DNA from: Scytonema millei VB511283
Lineage (GTDB): Bacteria > Cyanobacteriota > Cyanobacteriia > Cyanobacteriales > Chroococcidiopsidaceae
Length of the DNA: 64,000 bases
NCBI RefSeq assembly: GCF_000817735.3
Contig: NZ_JTJC03000001.1
Span: 1,437,336-1,501,335 of the forward strand
Direction of reading: 5' to 3'
Shown here: positions 27,629-38,658 of the stretch, one piece after another
Layout of the letters: each line of letters opens with the position of its first letter
Position numbering within the stretch: position 1 is the stretch's first letter
Notes under the pieces: model-generated
What the model was told of the DNA's origin: nothing
Database searches by the model: none
Seen by the model: the letters and a program-made list of their open reading frames with translations, nothing else
Made by a program: the position numbers and the translations under genes

Positions 27629-28930
27629 TTAGAAATTTAAATTTTGTAAGAATTGAACTGGTTGAAATTGTTGTTTTTCTGGAACCAACATTGCTATACT
27701 ATTTTGAATAAAGCTGACGACTACACCGCTAAATTTTTGATAATCGGTTTTAGTAATTGGCTGGAATCCATGAGCCAAAATTGAATAATTCCGAATTTGT
27801 AGAACGTCTTGAATTTTTGCTGCTTGTTCTTGGTAAGCTTTACCTAATGGTTCATCGGGTAATTTACTGAGTAATAGATAACTCTGGGTTAGTGCTAGCT
27901 GTATCTTACCGCGATCGCAATTTAGTAATAGATCGGCGTGCAGAGATTCTGGTAGATTTTGCAGATCGACATCACCAGTTTTAACTTTATAAGCTTGCCA
28001 TAAACGAATTTGAGCTAGCAATTCTATGGCTCGATATAATCGTCCTACTGCATCATCATAGCGTTCTTGCGTGGCGCGGCGTTCTGCATTTAATAATAAG
28101 TCTTGTACGACTTCATAACCATGTCCTTTAATGCCATCTGGTGCTTTAAATTTCTCATCAATAGCTGCACGGCTGTGCATCACTCGTTTGAGAAACAAAG
28201 CACTAGGTTGAATTTCTGGTTTTTTCATGTAAGATTGCAACAAATCCCAAGCATCTACATGAGCAAACCGATCCCAAGCATCGAAACCAGCACAGCAATC
28301 TCGGAGAATGCGAATGCGTTGTTTGGTTTCATTAGGTAACTCTAGTTGCAGGATGTTTTTAAGTTCGGCGATCGCTCCAGCATAATTGTATTGTTGTAGT
28401 AATAGGGGTAGAAATTGCTCGATTTTCCGTTCTACGGAAATTGCGATCGTACTAGCGCGTTCTGTTGTTTCCCCTCGTTCTACTCTAAACAAGTTTTCGC
28501 GAGTCGTGCTGGTGGTAATATGCAAGTTGAGATCGTAATCTATCCCTGCCATTGCTAAAGCCGCAGACATAGTTTTTGTGCCACCCGTGTAATCTACCAA
28601 AATTTGATAGTTAGGAAAATCTTGTTGCAGCGTGCGAATTGTGCTGGAAATTTGGCGATAGCACTCAGAAAGATCGTCTGGTTGGATTAAGATTAAATCT
28701 GTATCGGGATGAAAGTTACTTAAACCAAGATAGGTAGGGATATTAGGCAGTTTTTTAACTTCTTCCCCTCGGCGAATTTCGCAAGGCGTACCATTACCAA
28801 TAATTTGTGTTTTGCTGCCTTTAGAACCATCAGAACAAATAAAGATAACGCGATCGGGTTGTAGGGCTTCAATTGCTGTCAAAATCGGTTGAGGAGAACC
28901 ACCAACGGTAACAAGAAGAATTTTAGGCAT
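27629..28930 (-). CDS. TIGR02710-family CARF-HEPN protein (Csm6/Csx1-like RNase)
   Basis: 433 residues. The N-terminal CARF domain opens MPKILLVTVGGSPQPILTAI and has VDYTGGTKTMSAALAMAG (~110-127), the dinucleotide-loop signature of CRISPR ring-nuclease/effector sensors. The C-terminus is helical, with a HEPN-type motif RNYSILAHG (Arg-x6-His) near residue 395, predicted to be an RNA-cutting site once cOA binds. The family is a frequent neighbour of cyanobacterial type III-B (Cmr) systems. It is the last gene of a minus-strand series array-hicB-vapBC-CARF, and may be reached by read-through from that side. Confidence 0.8.
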   Translation of the reverse strand: MPKILLVTVGGSPQPILTAIEALQPDRVIFICSDGSKGSKTQIIGNGTPCEIRRGEEVKKLPNIPTYLGLSNFHPDTDLILIQPDDLSECYRQISSTIRTLQQDFPNYQILVDYTGGTKTMSAALAMAGIDYDLNLHITTSTTRENLFRVERGETTERASTIAISVERKIEQFLPLLLQQYNYAGAIAELKNILQLELPNETKQRIRILRDCCAGFDAWDRFAHVDAWDLLQSYMKKPEIQPSALFLKRVMHSRAAIDEKFKAPDGIKGHGYEVVQDLLLNAERRATQERYDDAVGRLYRAIELLAQIRLWQAYKVKTGDVDLQNLPESLHADLLLNCDRGKIQLALTQSYLLLSKLPDEPLGKAYQEQAAKIQDVLQIRNYSILAHGFQPITKTDYQKFSGVVVSFIQNSIAMLVPEKQQFQPVQFLQNLNF

Positions 28931-29066
28931 AGGGAAGAAAGGATAGGCGATCGCACCACTACAGACAAAATATGTAGCTACTCAAAACATATTTAATCCA
29001 AATATTTATAACGTATTTCCAAAGAAGCGGCTTAAAGATACCGCTAGGAATAATATAACCGTTCCC

Positions 29067-29477
29067 TTATTCAGGATTCCAAAACTCAAGAAACTTGAAA
29101 ATTCCAAAATCTCGATAATTTAGCGTCCAGACAGGACAATTATAATGCTGTGCTAGCAGAATTACCGTTGCATCTTCTAGGCTACCCTGCCACTGTGGTA
29201 AAGCTTGAACCATGAGATAAACCTCATCAAAATTTTGTTGACTGAGCGGAATAAATCTCAAAGTATCTTGCATTACAGCAAGGGTAGCTTGAGCTACAGC
29301 AGGATTAGTTCTTTGAAGTAGCCATTTGTACACTTCAAATACAACTGGAATGGGAGTTAGCAAGCTCGCGTTAGTTGTCAAAAGTTGCTCAAAGCCTGCT
29401 CGACAAATTTCATGTTCGGTGTCCTTTGCATAGAAAAATGCAATTAATGGACCTGCATCTAAAACTAATTGTCTCAA
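29067..29477 (-). CDS. PIN-domain toxin, VapC-like
   Basis: 136 residues. The PIN fold acidic residues are visible: Asp7 in LVLDAGPLIAFF, a Glu in the VFEVY helix, and Asp residues in GSLEDATVILLAQHY and LNYRDFGIF. VapC-type toxins are Mg-dependent RNases held in check by a DNA-binding antitoxin. Its start overlaps the end of the upstream antitoxin gene by four bases, the usual antitoxin-toxin order. It lies between the CRISPR array and a CARF effector gene, on the same strand as array transcription. Confidence 0.85.
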   Translation of the reverse strand: MRQLVLDAGPLIAFFYAKDTEHEICRAGFEQLLTTNASLLTPIPVVFEVYKWLLQRTNPAVAQATLAVMQDTLRFIPLSQQNFDEVYLMVQALPQWQGSLEDATVILLAQHYNCPVWTLNYRDFGIFKFLEFWNPE

Positions 29478-29707
29478 GGTTTTTTTTGGTTAACTTGCAT
29501 ATCGTAATCTTCAGCGTTGTTAGCTGCATGACAAGGAGCGTCTTGGACTAAACCTGATAATGCTAAAAATTTTGATACATTTTGCTGAGCTAGCTTTCTT
29601 TGTACTGCTTCCTGCATGATACTGGAAAGCGTTTCTTCTGGATGCTCTTTTAGATAGTTTGCTAAAGCATCTGCATATTCATCGGGTATGTAAATCGTTC
29701 GTTTCAT
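29474..29707 (-). CDS. Antitoxin of the PIN-domain pair (ribbon-helix-helix-like)
   Basis: 77 residues opening MKRTIYIPDEYADALANYLK, a beta-strand then helices as in RHH/CopG antitoxins, with LSSIMQEAVQRKLA completing the DNA-binding unit. The disordered tail (~residues 48-77) would wrap the toxin. It directly precedes the PIN gene with an ATGA overlap. The start lies 50 bases beyond the decayed end of the CRISPR array. Confidence 0.75.
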   Translation of the reverse strand: MKRTIYIPDEYADALANYLKEHPEETLSSIMQEAVQRKLAQQNVSKFLALSGLVQDAPCHAANNAEDYDMQVNQKKP

Positions 29708-29757
29708 TAGATTTTAGTGATTGTCATACATATATCATACTAGCTCAACTATAATAC

Positions 29758-30003
29758 GTTCCAACAAGGCGACATCTCCCTGTCGCTGGGAACTTTAGTC
29801 GATGGCGATCGCTACGGTCGCAAGGTTGCATTTCCAACGAGGCGATTTCACCCTGTCGCTGGTAGGTGGGAGCCAGTGGGAGCAAGCTACTACAATGGCG
29901 AGTTCCCAACAAAACGACATCACCCTATCGCTGGGAGGCTACTTTAATTAAATGCGATCGACAGTACAATTGCATTGAGTTTTCAACAAAGCGACTTCTC
30001 CCT
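29758..30003 (-). CRISPR. Decayed distal end of the CRISPR array
   Basis: Four diverged repeats at 29758, 29830, 29902 and 29979, spaced 72-77 bases, with one to five changes from the main repeat. The last one stops after GCGACTTCTCCCT at 30003, where the hicB-bearing insertion begins. The rest of that repeat reappears at 30307. Repeat decay at this side marks it as the trailer end. Confidence 0.88.
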
Positions 30004-30004
30004 A

Positions 30005-30217
30005 TTAATTTGCTAGTTGCATGAGTTGTGGAAGTTCTTTACCCTCTTCTTGAAACTCTTCAATCAGCATTTCTAGTACTTCTTTAGCATTGGAAAGAGC
30101 TTCTTCATAAGTTTCACCATGAGTTGCAGGTTGATTGGTAAAATCTTTGAATTCTGGTAGGTAAACTACGTAGCAGTTATCTTCTTCACTCCAGTGAATA
30201 GTAATGGTAAATTTCAT
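30005..30217 (-). CDS. HicB-like antitoxin-type protein within the CRISPR array
   Basis: 70 residues: MKFTITIHWSEEDNCYVVYL then PEF, GETYEEALSNAKEVLEMLIE. This is the HicB partial RNase H-like fold, with the 'YeeAl.na.e.le' helix. It lacks the usual C-terminal DNA-binding domain and has no hicA partner beside it, like many solitary cyanobacterial HicB proteins. Upstream AGGAGGATGAAG is a very strong ribosome binding site, so it is built to be translated. It reads in the same direction as the array, so pre-crRNA transcripts would carry its coding sequence. Confidence 0.85.
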   Translation of the reverse strand: MKFTITIHWSEEDNCYVVYLPEFKDFTNQPATHGETYEEALSNAKEVLEMLIEEFQEEGKELPQLMQLAN

Positions 30218-30264
30218 TCTTCATCCTCCTGCTTTGTTGATTTTATGGCAGTTCTAAATGATTT

Positions 30265-30291
30265 GTAGAGCAGGCTGCTAGCCTGCTCTAC
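30265..30291. repeat. Palindrome upstream of hicB
   Basis: GTAGAGCAGGCTG-CTAGCC-TGCTCTAC-type perfect hairpin with a ~12-bp stem, between the main array and hicB. There is no T-run directly after it on the minus strand, so it may be a mobile-element hairpin or an RNA processing/attenuation structure rather than a terminator. Confidence 0.55.
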
Positions 30292-30306
30292 GTTCATAAA
30301 GCAAAA

Positions 30307-32629
30307 CCCTTGTCGCTGGGAGATCCGAGAGTATATCGAGTCTATTTGTGCGGCGGAGCAGTTTCCAACAAAGCGACATCACCCTGTCGCTGGGAGTCAC
30401 GTATGTAAAGACGCGCTCCATCGCCCAGTTTTCGCAGAAAGTGTTTCCAACAAAGCGACATCACCCTGTCGCTGGGAGGCAGACCTAACGGTCAAAGCCG
30501 GTGACGACTTGTTTCAGTTTCCAACAAAGCGACATCACCCTGTCGCTGGGAGCAGACGAAATCATTTTAACCTTATCGGAAGATGGTAGGTTTCCAACAA
30601 AGCGACTTCACCCTGTCGCTGGGAGTTCCTTATTATCTTGCCAAGATTGCGGACAATTAGAGCTAAGTTTCCAACAAAGCGACTTCACCCTGTCGCTGGG
30701 AGTATTTTGGATACAATTGAGAAAATTTCAATGTATCTCTAGTTTCCAACAAAGCGACTTCACCCTGTCGCTGGGAGTTACTCACTACGACAAGGAGAAA
30801 ACTAAGTGGTGGGTGTTTCCAACAAAGCGACTTCACCCTGTCGCTGGGAGCTGGTGTGAGCGATCGCACTTGGCAGAGTTTAGTTACTCTGTTTCCAACA
30901 AAGCGACTTCACCCTGTCGCTGGGAGACCCTTTTTTCTATACTTTGGTGGACGAGGCTTATCGGTTTCCAACAAAGCGACTTCACCCTGTCGCTGGGAGT
31001 CATCGAACACCGCATATTTCGCGGTACATCTCACGGGTTTCCAACAAGGCGACTTCACCCTGTCGCTGGGAGTTAAAGGACGGGGTTTCAAACCCATTTT
31101 TTCGATGAGTTTCCAACAAAGCGACTTCACCCTGTCGCTGGGAGTCGATAGTTTTGGACTGCGCTGGATAGAAATCGAGTTTCCAACAAAGCGACTTCAC
31201 CTTTACCCTGTCGCTGGGAGATTGTTTATCCAACTTATGAAGATTTATCCAATCGGTTTCCAACAAAGCGACATCACCCTGTCGCTGGGGAGCAATGCTG
31301 AGATAGCAGAAAAGTATTACCCTGGTAAGTTTTCAACAAAGCGACATCACCCTGTCGCTAGGGAGATGACTGCCACACAAAGCGCAGGGAGCAGAAAGAA
31401 GCACGTTTTCAACAAAGCGACTTTTCCCTGTCGCTGGGGATACCTCGCTGGCTACTGCAAGGGCATCTAGCAGATGTGATTTCCAACAAGGCGACATCTC
31501 CTTGTCGCTGGGGAGCTGGACTTTCGCTCCGATCCCGAACTAGAGAGCAAGCATTTCAGGTTTTCAACGAAGCGACTTCACCCTGTCGCTGGGAGGAAAT
31601 AGTCGATACGTTCAACAGATTTTGTGAAGAGTTTCCAACAAAGCGACATCACCCTGTCGCTGGGAGATCTGGGAAGTTTCAAGGTCATCATTTATGGCGC
31701 TTACAAATTTCCAACGAGGCGACTTCACCCTGTCGCTGGGAGAAAAACTGAAGACTGTAGCCGCTATTGCAAGTATCTGTTTCCAACAAAGCGACTTCAC
31801 CCTATCGCTGGGAGGCTTTCTTAATAAGGTGGGAGCTGTCACCATTAAGGCGAAGTTTCCAACAAAGCGACATCACTCTGTCGCTGGGAGCCGATAAATT
31901 TGCTCAACCAAAAGCATGTAGATCGGTACAAGTTTCCAACAAAGCGACATCACCCTGTTGCTGGGAGTTTCGAGAAGTGACGGACACTCTGGAGGTTACA
32001 AATACGTGTTTCCAACAAAGCGACATCAACCTATCGCTGGGAGAATTGAGAACAGATCGCGATAGGTGCTGTGAAGTTGTTTCCAACAAAGCGACTTCAC
32101 CCTGTCGCTGGGAGCAAACAGTTCGTCAACGGATTAAAAGGCGAACGGGTCGCTAGTTTCCAACAAAGCGACTTCACCCTGTCGCTGGGAGATGAAGTAT
32201 TATTTTAAGGGAGGATTATGAGACCAGAGTTTCCAACAAAGCGACTTCACCCTGTCGCTGGGAGGGTTTGAGCAAATACGGTGTCGGCTACAACTTTAGG
32301 TTTCCAACAAAGCGACTTCACCCTGTCGCTGGGAGTTGAAACAGCCAAGAACTTAACAAATAAGTAAACTTTTGGGTTTCCAACAAAGCGACTTCACCCT
32401 GTCGCTGGGAGCAGACAAAACTTGTACGATACGGACTACGTAGCGTGGTTTCCAACAAAGCGACTTCACCCTGTCGCTGGGAGTTAACTTGCTACGCAAC
32501 AACTTTGGACTGAGCCTAGCTGTTTCCAACAAAGCGACTTCACCCTGTCGCTGGGAGTTAATATCGATGGCTGCACATCATCGAGGAGAGGTTGTTTCCA
32601 ACAAAGCGACTTCACCCTGTCGCTGGGAG
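30307..32629 (-). CRISPR. Type III-B CRISPR array, 31 repeats plus one broken repeat
   Basis: A 36-base repeat (plus-strand view begins GTTTCCAACAAAGCGAC, ends CCCTGTCGCTGGGAG) occurs 31 times from 30361 to 32629, with spacers of about 35-46 bases. The broken half-repeat at 30307 precedes it. On the minus strand the repeat ends in TTGGAAAC, the normal 3' end and crRNA 5' handle, so transcription runs right to left. Repeats at the right end are identical and those at the left decay, so the leader is to the right. Two variants exist (GACATC and GACTTC); the copy at 31179 has six extra bases, and 31256-31515 are irregular. Confidence 0.97.
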
Positions 32630-32822
32630 TCTTCTTTTCAGAATCCAGACCCAGCATAGCATCCACAACCCGATCGCGAAGGTTACGCTTGCCAGCTTCA
32701 GAAAGTGACAAATTTTGACCAACCAAATTACTGAAATCCTTACTAGACAAACCATCGAGGCTCAGAACAGTAGAATCGGCTCCACAGCAATTCCGGTTAA
32801 TCTTCGCAACACAACCATACAT
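32630..32822 (-). other. Leader-side segment with an open reading frame entering the array
   Basis: On the minus strand an ATG at 32820-32822 opens a frame of ~64 residues (starts MYGCVAKINRNCCGAD, includes LSLDGLSSKDFSNLVGQNLS) before it runs into the first repeats as SDRVKSLCWK. Codon choice looks protein-like. I do not recognise the protein. It lies where the array leader is expected and might be a small gene, a gene remnant, or chance. No clear ribosome binding site is visible. Confidence 0.35.
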
Positions 32823-35638
<2,816 letters not shown>

Positions 35639-36448
35639 ATGTATCTTCGAGCTTACGGCATTATTGAAACTTCAGCACCCCTCCATGTCGGAGCCAGTGC
35701 TGGGGAAGAAACAGGCAACCTTAACCTCATCTTCCGCGACCAGTTTACCCAAACGGGGATTATTCCTGGTAGTTCGATTCGCGGGCGCTTTCGTGCCGAT
35801 ATGCGTCAAAGTGAGGGCGAATCCTTTGTGAGTAAATGGTATGGGCATCATGTCAGCGAAGGAGCTGATACAACTACCGAAGCATTGGTGAAGTTTGAAT
35901 ATGCTTCTCTGGTATGGCTGCCTGTATTTTGCCCTGGTCAACCGATCGTTTGGATTACCTGTCCTTGGTTACTCAAACGCTACAAGCAGATTGCTCAAAT
36001 CTCAGAACCGCTACCAAAACCCTACACCGCTCCGAAAACTTTACCAGGAAGACAAGTAGGAGGCGATCGCAAGGTGCTGTTTTTCAACCTGGGATTTATG
36101 GAAATCGAGCATGAAGCCGATCTTTCAGCCTGGATTCCGATTGAATCTGCACTCAAACCAGATAGTTTAGTCGTTGTAGCTGACAACGATATTGCCATGC
36201 TGCATGACATGGCACTCTATCGCCAAAGTCGCGTCAAACTGGATGACAAAGTAAAAAAGGTAACTACAGGAGCATTTTTCAATGTCGAAGCCCTGCCAGA
36301 AGGCAGTATTTTAGTCTTTCCCATTGCCTTGAAAGAGAAAGGCTGGAAACCTTTTGGTGATTCTCCATCCCAAGAACTTTATTTCGGTGGTTTGGAATCC
36401 ATTGGCTTTGGACGTTGCCTCACGACTTTAGCAGGAGAGTATCAATAA
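35639..36448 (+). CDS. cmr4: Cmr4, backbone RAMP subunit (target RNA cleavage)
   Basis: 269 residues. It has the Cmr4/Csm3 pattern SAPLHVGASAGEE, then FRDQFTQTGIIPGSSIRGR; the Asp in RDQ corresponds to the position of the catalytic residue in backbone subunits. The C-terminal glycine-rich motif FGGLESIGFGRC is typical of RAMPs. Several copies would form the crRNA-binding filament and cut target RNA at 6-base steps. It starts right after the cmr3 stop and ends in a TAATG overlap with cmr5. Confidence 0.85.
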   Translation: MYLRAYGIIETSAPLHVGASAGEETGNLNLIFRDQFTQTGIIPGSSIRGRFRADMRQSEGESFVSKWYGHHVSEGADTTTEALVKFEYASLVWLPVFCPGQPIVWITCPWLLKRYKQIAQISEPLPKPYTAPKTLPGRQVGGDRKVLFFNLGFMEIEHEADLSAWIPIESALKPDSLVVVADNDIAMLHDMALYRQSRVKLDDKVKKVTTGAFFNVEALPEGSILVFPIALKEKGWKPFGDSPSQELYFGGLESIGFGRCLTTLAGEYQ

Positions 36449-36864
36449 TGGCTTGGCAATTATACGGTTTAGACCGCGAAGCCCAACAGCTTGTCTTGCA
36501 AGCAAAATCGCGTCAGCCAGAATCCCTCAACCAATCGTATAAAATGCGTCTGGCGGTTGCATATGGATTAGAGCGGTTTTGGGGAGAACACCTGCGGCTG
36601 CAAAGATCGGATGGTGATAAAGCTCGATACTGGAAAAATACCTGGGATAGCCTGGTTAAAATCATGGCTCAAGCGGGGTTGAAGTTGCCTAACGATTCAG
36701 TTAGAGCAGATGATACGAGAGCGATTCAAGCAATGTCAGAGAAACTGTGGCAGTTAGACTTAGCAGACCAACGCTATGCTTTGGCAGTTCTGACTCAGTT
36801 ATGCGATTGTCTTGTCTGGTGGACGCAGAGATATAAAGGAAAATCTACAGATGCCGATTCATGA
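36448..36864 (+). CDS. cmr5: Cmr5-like small subunit
   Basis: 138 residues from ATG 36448, which overlaps the cmr4 stop (TAATG). Entirely alpha-helical in character and rich in A/L/Q/W, as expected for Cmr5, the inner filament small subunit that holds target RNA. Sequence conservation in this family is low; the call rests on size, helicity and position between cmr4 and the cmr6-like gene. It overlaps the next gene by 14 bases. Confidence 0.72.
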   Translation: MAWQLYGLDREAQQLVLQAKSRQPESLNQSYKMRLAVAYGLERFWGEHLRLQRSDGDKARYWKNTWDSLVKIMAQAGLKLPNDSVRADDTRAIQAMSEKLWQLDLADQRYALAVLTQLCDCLVWWTQRYKGKSTDADS

Positions 36865-38539
36865 TGCTGCTAAAAAAGTCCCGCTACTATTTCGAGCGCA
36901 GATTGATGGACGTTGCCAACCCCACCGCATCATTAAAGGACAAAAATCTGATGCGATACAGTGGGCAGATGAATGGGTAGACAAAGCTGATTCTGACGTT
37001 CGTGAATTTGGTGCTGAAGTAAAAACCCGTGCTTTCACTCTGAGTTGGCGCTTTGTCACCAACGGTGGTCAAGATGATGGCACGATCCGCCCTGTTATCG
37101 GTGCGAAAGGTTTACCCTTCTATCCTGGTAGCAGCATGAAAGGTGTGTTTCGCCGTGCTTGTACTCCCCAACAAGCCGAACGCTACTGTGGTAAATCTCT
37201 CTCAGGAGGAGACTACGAACCAGGAATTTTGCGATTTCACGGCGGTTATCCTGCTGATGACAATTGGAAGCAAAATCTCGTCGATATCGTGCATCCTCAG
37301 CAAGATTGGCAAGTCAAAAACGACGACAAAGACAAGGGTGCATTTGCCCAAATTTCTCTCTACAAACCCAAACTTCGTTTTGGCATCTCTAGTTCCATTC
37401 CTTTAGCTGACGAAGAATGGAAAACGATTTGGGAGATTTGGAAACAAGCACTGTCTACTGGAATTGGTTGTCGCGTCTGCGCGGGATACGGACAGCCTGA
37501 TAAATTTCTAGGTGGTGATATTCTCTACCGCACTCAACTTAGGGGTCAAGGACAAGCCGCTAAACTTCTGGATGGAACCGGAGAGTTTCGCCCTAATATT
37601 TTTCGAGCCAGTTTGCGCGGTCATGCTTTACGCTTATTTGGCGGTATGACCGATGAAAACTCTGCTAACCGCCTTGTGGATGAGTTATTCGGTGGTGTCC
37701 AAGGACAAGGTACTGTCGGACTTCTGAGCATGAATTTTCGAGACTCCAGCTTAATCTTGAGTTCCTTCAGTCGAGGTGCATTCGCACAGCCAACTTATGA
37801 AGTAGAAGGCGAGTTATCTTGGCTGCTGACACAAAAACTACCAAGTACTCAACAGCAGGAGGCTCTAGCAAAATTAGTCAAAGCCTTGACTCGGTTTGCC
37901 ATGCTGCTAGGTGGCTTCGGTAAATCTTGGCGACGTGCCGATCATCGATTGTTTTTCCCAGAATACTATGAAGGAGCAAATGAGGGCAGAAAACCCTTAA
38001 TTGGCTGTCATTGGCAGTGGTCGGGGGAGCGATCGCTGCGTTTCGATGTCCCAGTCCGCAAGTTAGATTCAGTTGGTTCCTTTATTGAAGAGGTGCGTCA
38101 AATTGCACGGGAATGGATACAATTACGGGGCATAATTCCCAATTCAGCCCAATGCACTCCTTGGCGCGAAGCTTGGCATCCTGACAACGTACAAGTCTGG
38201 GGACGATTGGCAAATGATGCAGAAGACTGCGAAGCAATTCGTTGGCTGCACTCTCCCTATCGAGAAGCAATTCCTACAGCCAAAATTGCTGAAGGTTCTA
38301 TCTACTGCTCGCATATTACAGGACAAGTGGGACAAGTTGGTAGACTTTGGCACAGGATGTTTCCCGTCGTGCGCTTGGTAAAAATTCCCCACGAACCGGA
38401 TAGTAAGCCTATTCCCAAACAAACCCACCAATATTTTGAACTGTTAACTTTCTTTAGCGATCGCTCGCCAAAGTCAGCAGACTTTCTCAATTTTCTTCAA
38501 TCGCAGCCGAATTCATTTCAGCAGCTTTGGTCGCATTGA
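36851..38539 (+). CDS. Double RAMP protein, Cmr6-like fused to Cmr1-like
   Basis: 562 residues from ATG 36851. The N-terminal half has PVIGAKGLPFYPGSSMKGVF and RFHGGYPAD, as in Cmr6/Csm3-type RAMPs. The second half begins with GEFRPNIFRASLRGHALRLF and LFGGVQGQGTVG, the pattern of Cmr1's N-terminal RAMP, followed by LLGGFGKSWRRADHR. A single chain would therefore supply the 3' end of the effector (Cmr6 and Cmr1). No separate cmr1 or cmr6 is seen. It ends the operon. Confidence 0.75.
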   Translation: MPIHDAAKKVPLLFRAQIDGRCQPHRIIKGQKSDAIQWADEWVDKADSDVREFGAEVKTRAFTLSWRFVTNGGQDDGTIRPVIGAKGLPFYPGSSMKGVFRRACTPQQAERYCGKSLSGGDYEPGILRFHGGYPADDNWKQNLVDIVHPQQDWQVKNDDKDKGAFAQISLYKPKLRFGISSSIPLADEEWKTIWEIWKQALSTGIGCRVCAGYGQPDKFLGGDILYRTQLRGQGQAAKLLDGTGEFRPNIFRASLRGHALRLFGGMTDENSANRLVDELFGGVQGQGTVGLLSMNFRDSSLILSSFSRGAFAQPTYEVEGELSWLLTQKLPSTQQQEALAKLVKALTRFAMLLGGFGKSWRRADHRLFFPEYYEGANEGRKPLIGCHWQWSGERSLRFDVPVRKLDSVGSFIEEVRQIAREWIQLRGIIPNSAQCTPWREAWHPDNVQVWGRLANDAEDCEAIRWLHSPYREAIPTAKIAEGSIYCSHITGQVGQVGRLWHRMFPVVRLVKIPHEPDSKPIPKQTHQYFELLTFFSDRSPKSADFLNFLQSQPNSFQQLWSH

Positions 38540-38658
38540 GCCGCAAGGCAGTTTATGAGGAAAGTCAATCGTCTGACTAGCTGCAAAACTATAAAGTCTT
38601 GTGGAAATGTTGCCGCTCAAAAATTTTGTATTTATCTAAACTAGTGTAGGTATTACAA

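Larger units (their letters stand above)
30004..30306 (-). mobile_element. 303-bp insertion inside a CRISPR repeat, carrying hicB
   Basis: The repeat is interrupted after ...CCCT (30000-30003) and resumes with CCCTTGTCGCTGGGAG at 30307. The shared CCCT looks like a 4-base target duplication. The insert contains one HicB-like gene and a perfect 27-base palindrome (30265-30291). Terminal inverted repeats are weak (ATTTGCT at one end, TTTTGCT at the other). No transposase is encoded, so it may be a cassette or a non-autonomous element. Confidence 0.6.

Noticed and set aside
30501-32156. Several long frames on both strands across the array (FQQSDFTLSLG, SDRVKSLCWK repeats).
   Set aside because: They are translations of the CRISPR repeat and change with every spacer; no start signals.
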